A stretch of 64,000 nucleotides of DNA from Panax quinquefolius (taxonomy: Eukaryota > Streptophyta > Magnoliopsida > Apiales > Araliaceae), in NCBI GenBank assembly GCA_020205615.1, contig CM035161.1, positions 310,001-374,000 on the forward strand. Direction: 5' to 3'. The translations under genes and the position numbers were made by a program. Position 1 is the first letter of the stretch, and each line of letters begins with the position of its first letter. Shown piece after piece: positions 60,870-64,000 of this stretch. Below the pieces are notes generated by a model. The model had not been told where the DNA came from. It worked only from the letters and a program-made list of their open reading frames with translations, and did not search any database.

Positions 60870-62890
60870 CATGATTTGCAATTTCTTGGGAAGCTGGATC
60901 GAACAGTTTTTAACTTTATTCAAGCTTTGATTTTCATTATATTGTTTTGAGGATTAAATTAATAAATATACTAAGTGCGCGACTTTGTTCGTCCAGTCCT
61001 TGTGTTGTGTTGATATAGTAGTACTCCACTATTTTGCTATGTTTTACAAACATGTTTTCTCATTCATTTTTGAGACAGTAATGTGTTCGGAATTGGTGCA
61101 GGTAGTTGTATTTGTTTGCGTATCAATATGGTTAATGTACGACATGAATAAAATAGGTTTAGATTAGTTTTTAGTTGCATAAAATAATTATGAATCTAAA
61201 ATCATACTATAATTTATATTTAATATGAATTATATAGTTTGGATTCAAATAATTATAATTTCAATTCAAATCAACTTATATTTTAAATTGTAACTTTGCC
61301 ATGTATATATACTCTTTTATTAACCCAAACAAAGGCAGGATTCAACAAATTGCAATGGTCTGAATACGTTTGAGGCGTTGAGCTGCTTCTGTAAATACGC
61401 GTTATTAAAATTCTTAAAATCAATGCTACTCCTTGAAAATTATTTAGAATATTTAAAAAAATTATCTGAATATTAAAGTCTATCTTAAAATACTATTAAT
61501 AATGATTAATTATGACCGTTCTTGAATTTAAAATTTAAATGAATAATATTAATTTTAAATTTGTAGATATCTCAAATTAACTTTTAAAATTTTAAAGCCA
61601 TGTTTGAAACTAAAAGTGTATTACTCTAATAAAAGTTTAAAATGACTTCTTTTTTTTTTTGTTAATATTTTGCAAATGGCCAAGTATTATATCATTAATT
61701 CAAATATTTGAAACTTGTAATTCAGTATGTAAGTGAAGAAAACCCACATTGAGAAAGAAGAAAACTTGAGCATCATAAAACCAAAAGAAAATGTGATGTT
61801 AAATTTAAGAATATTGTGTCATTATATCATCAATAAAAATAAAAATTATTATTCTAAAATAAAATGAACAAATAAAACACTTTTTATGGAAAAGATTGAG
61901 ATTAAATTTTAATGCCTTGGCATAAAATTCTAAATTTAATATCAAATATTAGAAATTAACCAAAATGAAATGTTTTCATAGAAGCAATTATTTTTTAAAA
62001 GACTTTTCTCTCTTTGGTTAACATCAAGTATTTCGGATCGGAGGATGATGGAACTTATAATGTCTATTAATTATACTAAAAACAAAAGATACGATTATTA
62101 GCTCAATAGTTTGTGCGTATCTTCAAAATTTAACACATATCATATCTAATTAATGTTCCTTAAGACCCTTAATAAAAATACCCAACTAATATAATAAATG
62201 AGGTTGAAACAAACTTAAATTTATTCCCCTAAATTTGGGATCAACTATTCAAATATGACATCTAAAATAAAATTTAAATAACAAATAATATCAATCGTAA
62301 CTTACTATGTTAATTTTATAATCCCCAAAATTTACTATTTTTCTAAACATAATTATTATGTCCTAAAATCACTATTTTCTCTAATATTATATCATTCATA
62401 ATTATACCATATATTATATCATACATGTATGATATAATATTATAATACACGTATGATATAATATTATAATACACGATATAACAAAATAATAAAATTACTA
62501 CCTATCTAAACTATGCGATATTTACTAATTAAATTATATTATAACATAATATTTTACCATTTATAATTATATTACAATATAATATTATACAATTTAAAAT
62601 ATTTAAAACAAAATTAAAATAACAAATAATATTATTCAGTAACTTACTATGTTGATTTTATAATCCCCGAATCATTACTTTAAAATCACTACTTTTAATC
62701 ACTACTAAAACACAAAGATATGTTAACCTGCTCTAATATTATCATTACTAATTTAATTATTATCTCCTAAAATCACTACTTTTTTAATCCCAAATTAATA
62801 TTTTAAATTTATAATCTCCTAAATCACTATAAATCTAAATTATTTTGGTAATATCATCTATTATGATATTATCATTTCTAACTTAATTAT
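60870..62890. other. Peroxidase 3' flank and AT-rich intergenic DNA
   Basis: The first 300 bp probably include the 3' UTR. The rest is very AT-rich. Around 62395-62480 GATATAATATTATAATACAC repeats in tandem, with CATACATGTATGATATAATA nearby. No gene, transposase or long inverted repeat was recognised. Confidence 0.5.
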
Positions 62891-64000
62891 TTTAAGACCC
62901 CAACTTATTATTAATGAAATTAAATTTTTTCTATTTATTATTTTGAAATAGTAAGGGTTAATTTGATTAATATAGTTAGTTATGGGTAAAATGCGCAAAT
63001 ATTTCAAATAAGCAAGTGGTTATAAAATATATATTGTTGTTTAGGGAATATTCGTTTGGTCGTGGAATATTCTTCATTGTTTGGGAATATTCGTATTTAC
63101 TACAAGCAAATTTTTATGTAATGTGGGCCCCATAACAGAAAGCGATTGGATGAAAAAAATGACAAATATAAGTTGTTTATAAATAACAGCGTAGTTGTTA
63201 CCGTTTATACTGTTGAAATACTCGGTGGTTAAAACACAATAGCACACGGTATTGCATCAATTATTGATTCTTACGTAAAAAGGCACTACTCAATAATTGT
63301 TATAGTAATTACTTTTCAATATTTTATTTTATTGATTCAATAATTGTTACGTTGATATTTTATATTTTTGTTGTTTCAATAATTGTCACTACACAGTATT
63401 TTCTATTATCGGAGCAATAATTCATATTATCTGAATAATATTATTAGATAACATTATTGGCAATTTCTAAAAATTTCTGTCTAAGGAGAGGTTTGGTCAT
63501 CTAATTGCACGCCAAGAAGAGAAATCTTTATTGAAAGCCCTCTTTCCTAAGAATCCGCCTGTCACAGATTGAGATTCTAATAATATTATTTGTGAATAAT
63601 TAATTATTGATTTATATGATGAGAAAATATTGATTTTATGTGGATATAGATGGAGAAAATTTTTAATGTGACAATTGTTGAAAATTAATATTTTATTTTT
63701 TTCGATAAAATAATTATTTAAATATATTATTATATTTTAATAATATAATAATGGTGATATTTTTACAATGAATGTGGGATATATGAGTATATGAGGAGGA
63801 AGAGTATTTTTGTTGCATTAAATGATTAACATGTGTTTTGTGTGTCAATGGACCCCATTTCTTGATCAAATTTGATTATAATTTAAAAATTGCCCGCTTG
63901 TGAATTTCGGTCAATTTCTGTTTGGAATTTGGAAAAACTTTCTTCTGCAAAGTTGTAGATAATGGAATTTTCTATGGAAAAGACACGAGGTTCGAATTTT
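62891..64000 (+). mobile_element. Gypsy LTR, plus orientation, running off the window
   Basis: Starts TTTAAGACCCCAACTTATTA, the family end TGTAAGACCCC with one change, then matches the reverse complement of 10587 leftwards: AATAGTAAGGGTTAATTTGA, GTGGTTATAAAATAT, GTGGGCCCCATAA, the ACGTAAAAAGGCACTACTCA region and the conserved block at about 63468-63590. It belongs to the same subfamily as the solo LTR in the FAR1-like gene. Whether it is solo or part of a complete element cannot be seen here. Confidence 0.88.

Noticed and set aside
1..64000. tRNA or rRNA genes
   Set aside because: No cloverleaf with intact A and B boxes and no rRNA segment was recognised by eye. The tRNA-like motifs seen are only retrotransposon primer-binding sites.

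Overview
The window is nuclear DNA from a flowering plant, most likely a eudicot. It is AT-rich. Its genes have many short GT-AG introns and belong to plant families: ALBA RGG protein, alpha-expansin, class III peroxidase, FAD monooxygenase and a PPR fragment. Long stretches are LTR retrotransposons, a hAT element and MITE-like repeats. I cannot name the species from sequence alone.

Layout. 1-4.9 kb holds a dispersed AT-rich repeat, an 881-bp inverted-repeat element (432-1312), and the minus-strand remains of a plant-mobile-domain/Ulp1-type gene split by a 972-bp hAT element with an 8-bp target duplication. 5-43.7 kb is one retrotransposon nest. At its left is a decayed FAR1/FHY3-type (MULE-derived) gene cut by two insertions, each with a perfect 5-bp target duplication: a 2.6-kb solo Gypsy LTR (7976-10587) and a 9.2-kb decayed Ty1/Copia element (11120-20293). 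To its right is a Ty3/Gypsy LTR with serial duplication of its 5' end (21803-25990). Next comes an 8.35-kb pol-less Gypsy element (26068-34420, target duplication ACTGA), itself nested in the 3' LTR of a decayed chromodomain (Tekay/Del-type) Gypsy element whose gag-pol lies on the minus strand at 36.7-41.3 kb.

From 43.7 kb on is a genic block, all on the plus strand: the 3' two exons of a thioredoxin-fold gene, beheaded at the edge of the nest; an 8-coding-exon ALBA gene (259 aa); a 6-exon FAD monooxygenase (417 aa); a PPR-gene fragment; two alpha-expansin genes in a nearly identical 2.05-kb tandem duplication, the second with a premature stop; and a 4-exon PRX64-like peroxidase (330 aa). AT-rich DNA follows, and another Gypsy LTR of the 7976-10587 type runs off the right end.

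The host genes do not form an operon-like system. Expansin and peroxidase both act in the cell wall, ALBA binds RNA/DNA, and the flavoprotein hydroxylates an unknown small molecule. From memory, the neighbours ALBA, thioredoxin-fold, PPR and alpha-expansin resemble a segment of Arabidopsis chromosome 1. The most unusual non-genic signals are tandem arrays of short hairpins in the transcribed leaders of both retrotransposon families, a ~110-bp block shared by several diverged Gypsy LTRs, and a minisatellite that appears to have grown from one LTR unit. I found no clear evidence for a wholly new biological system.
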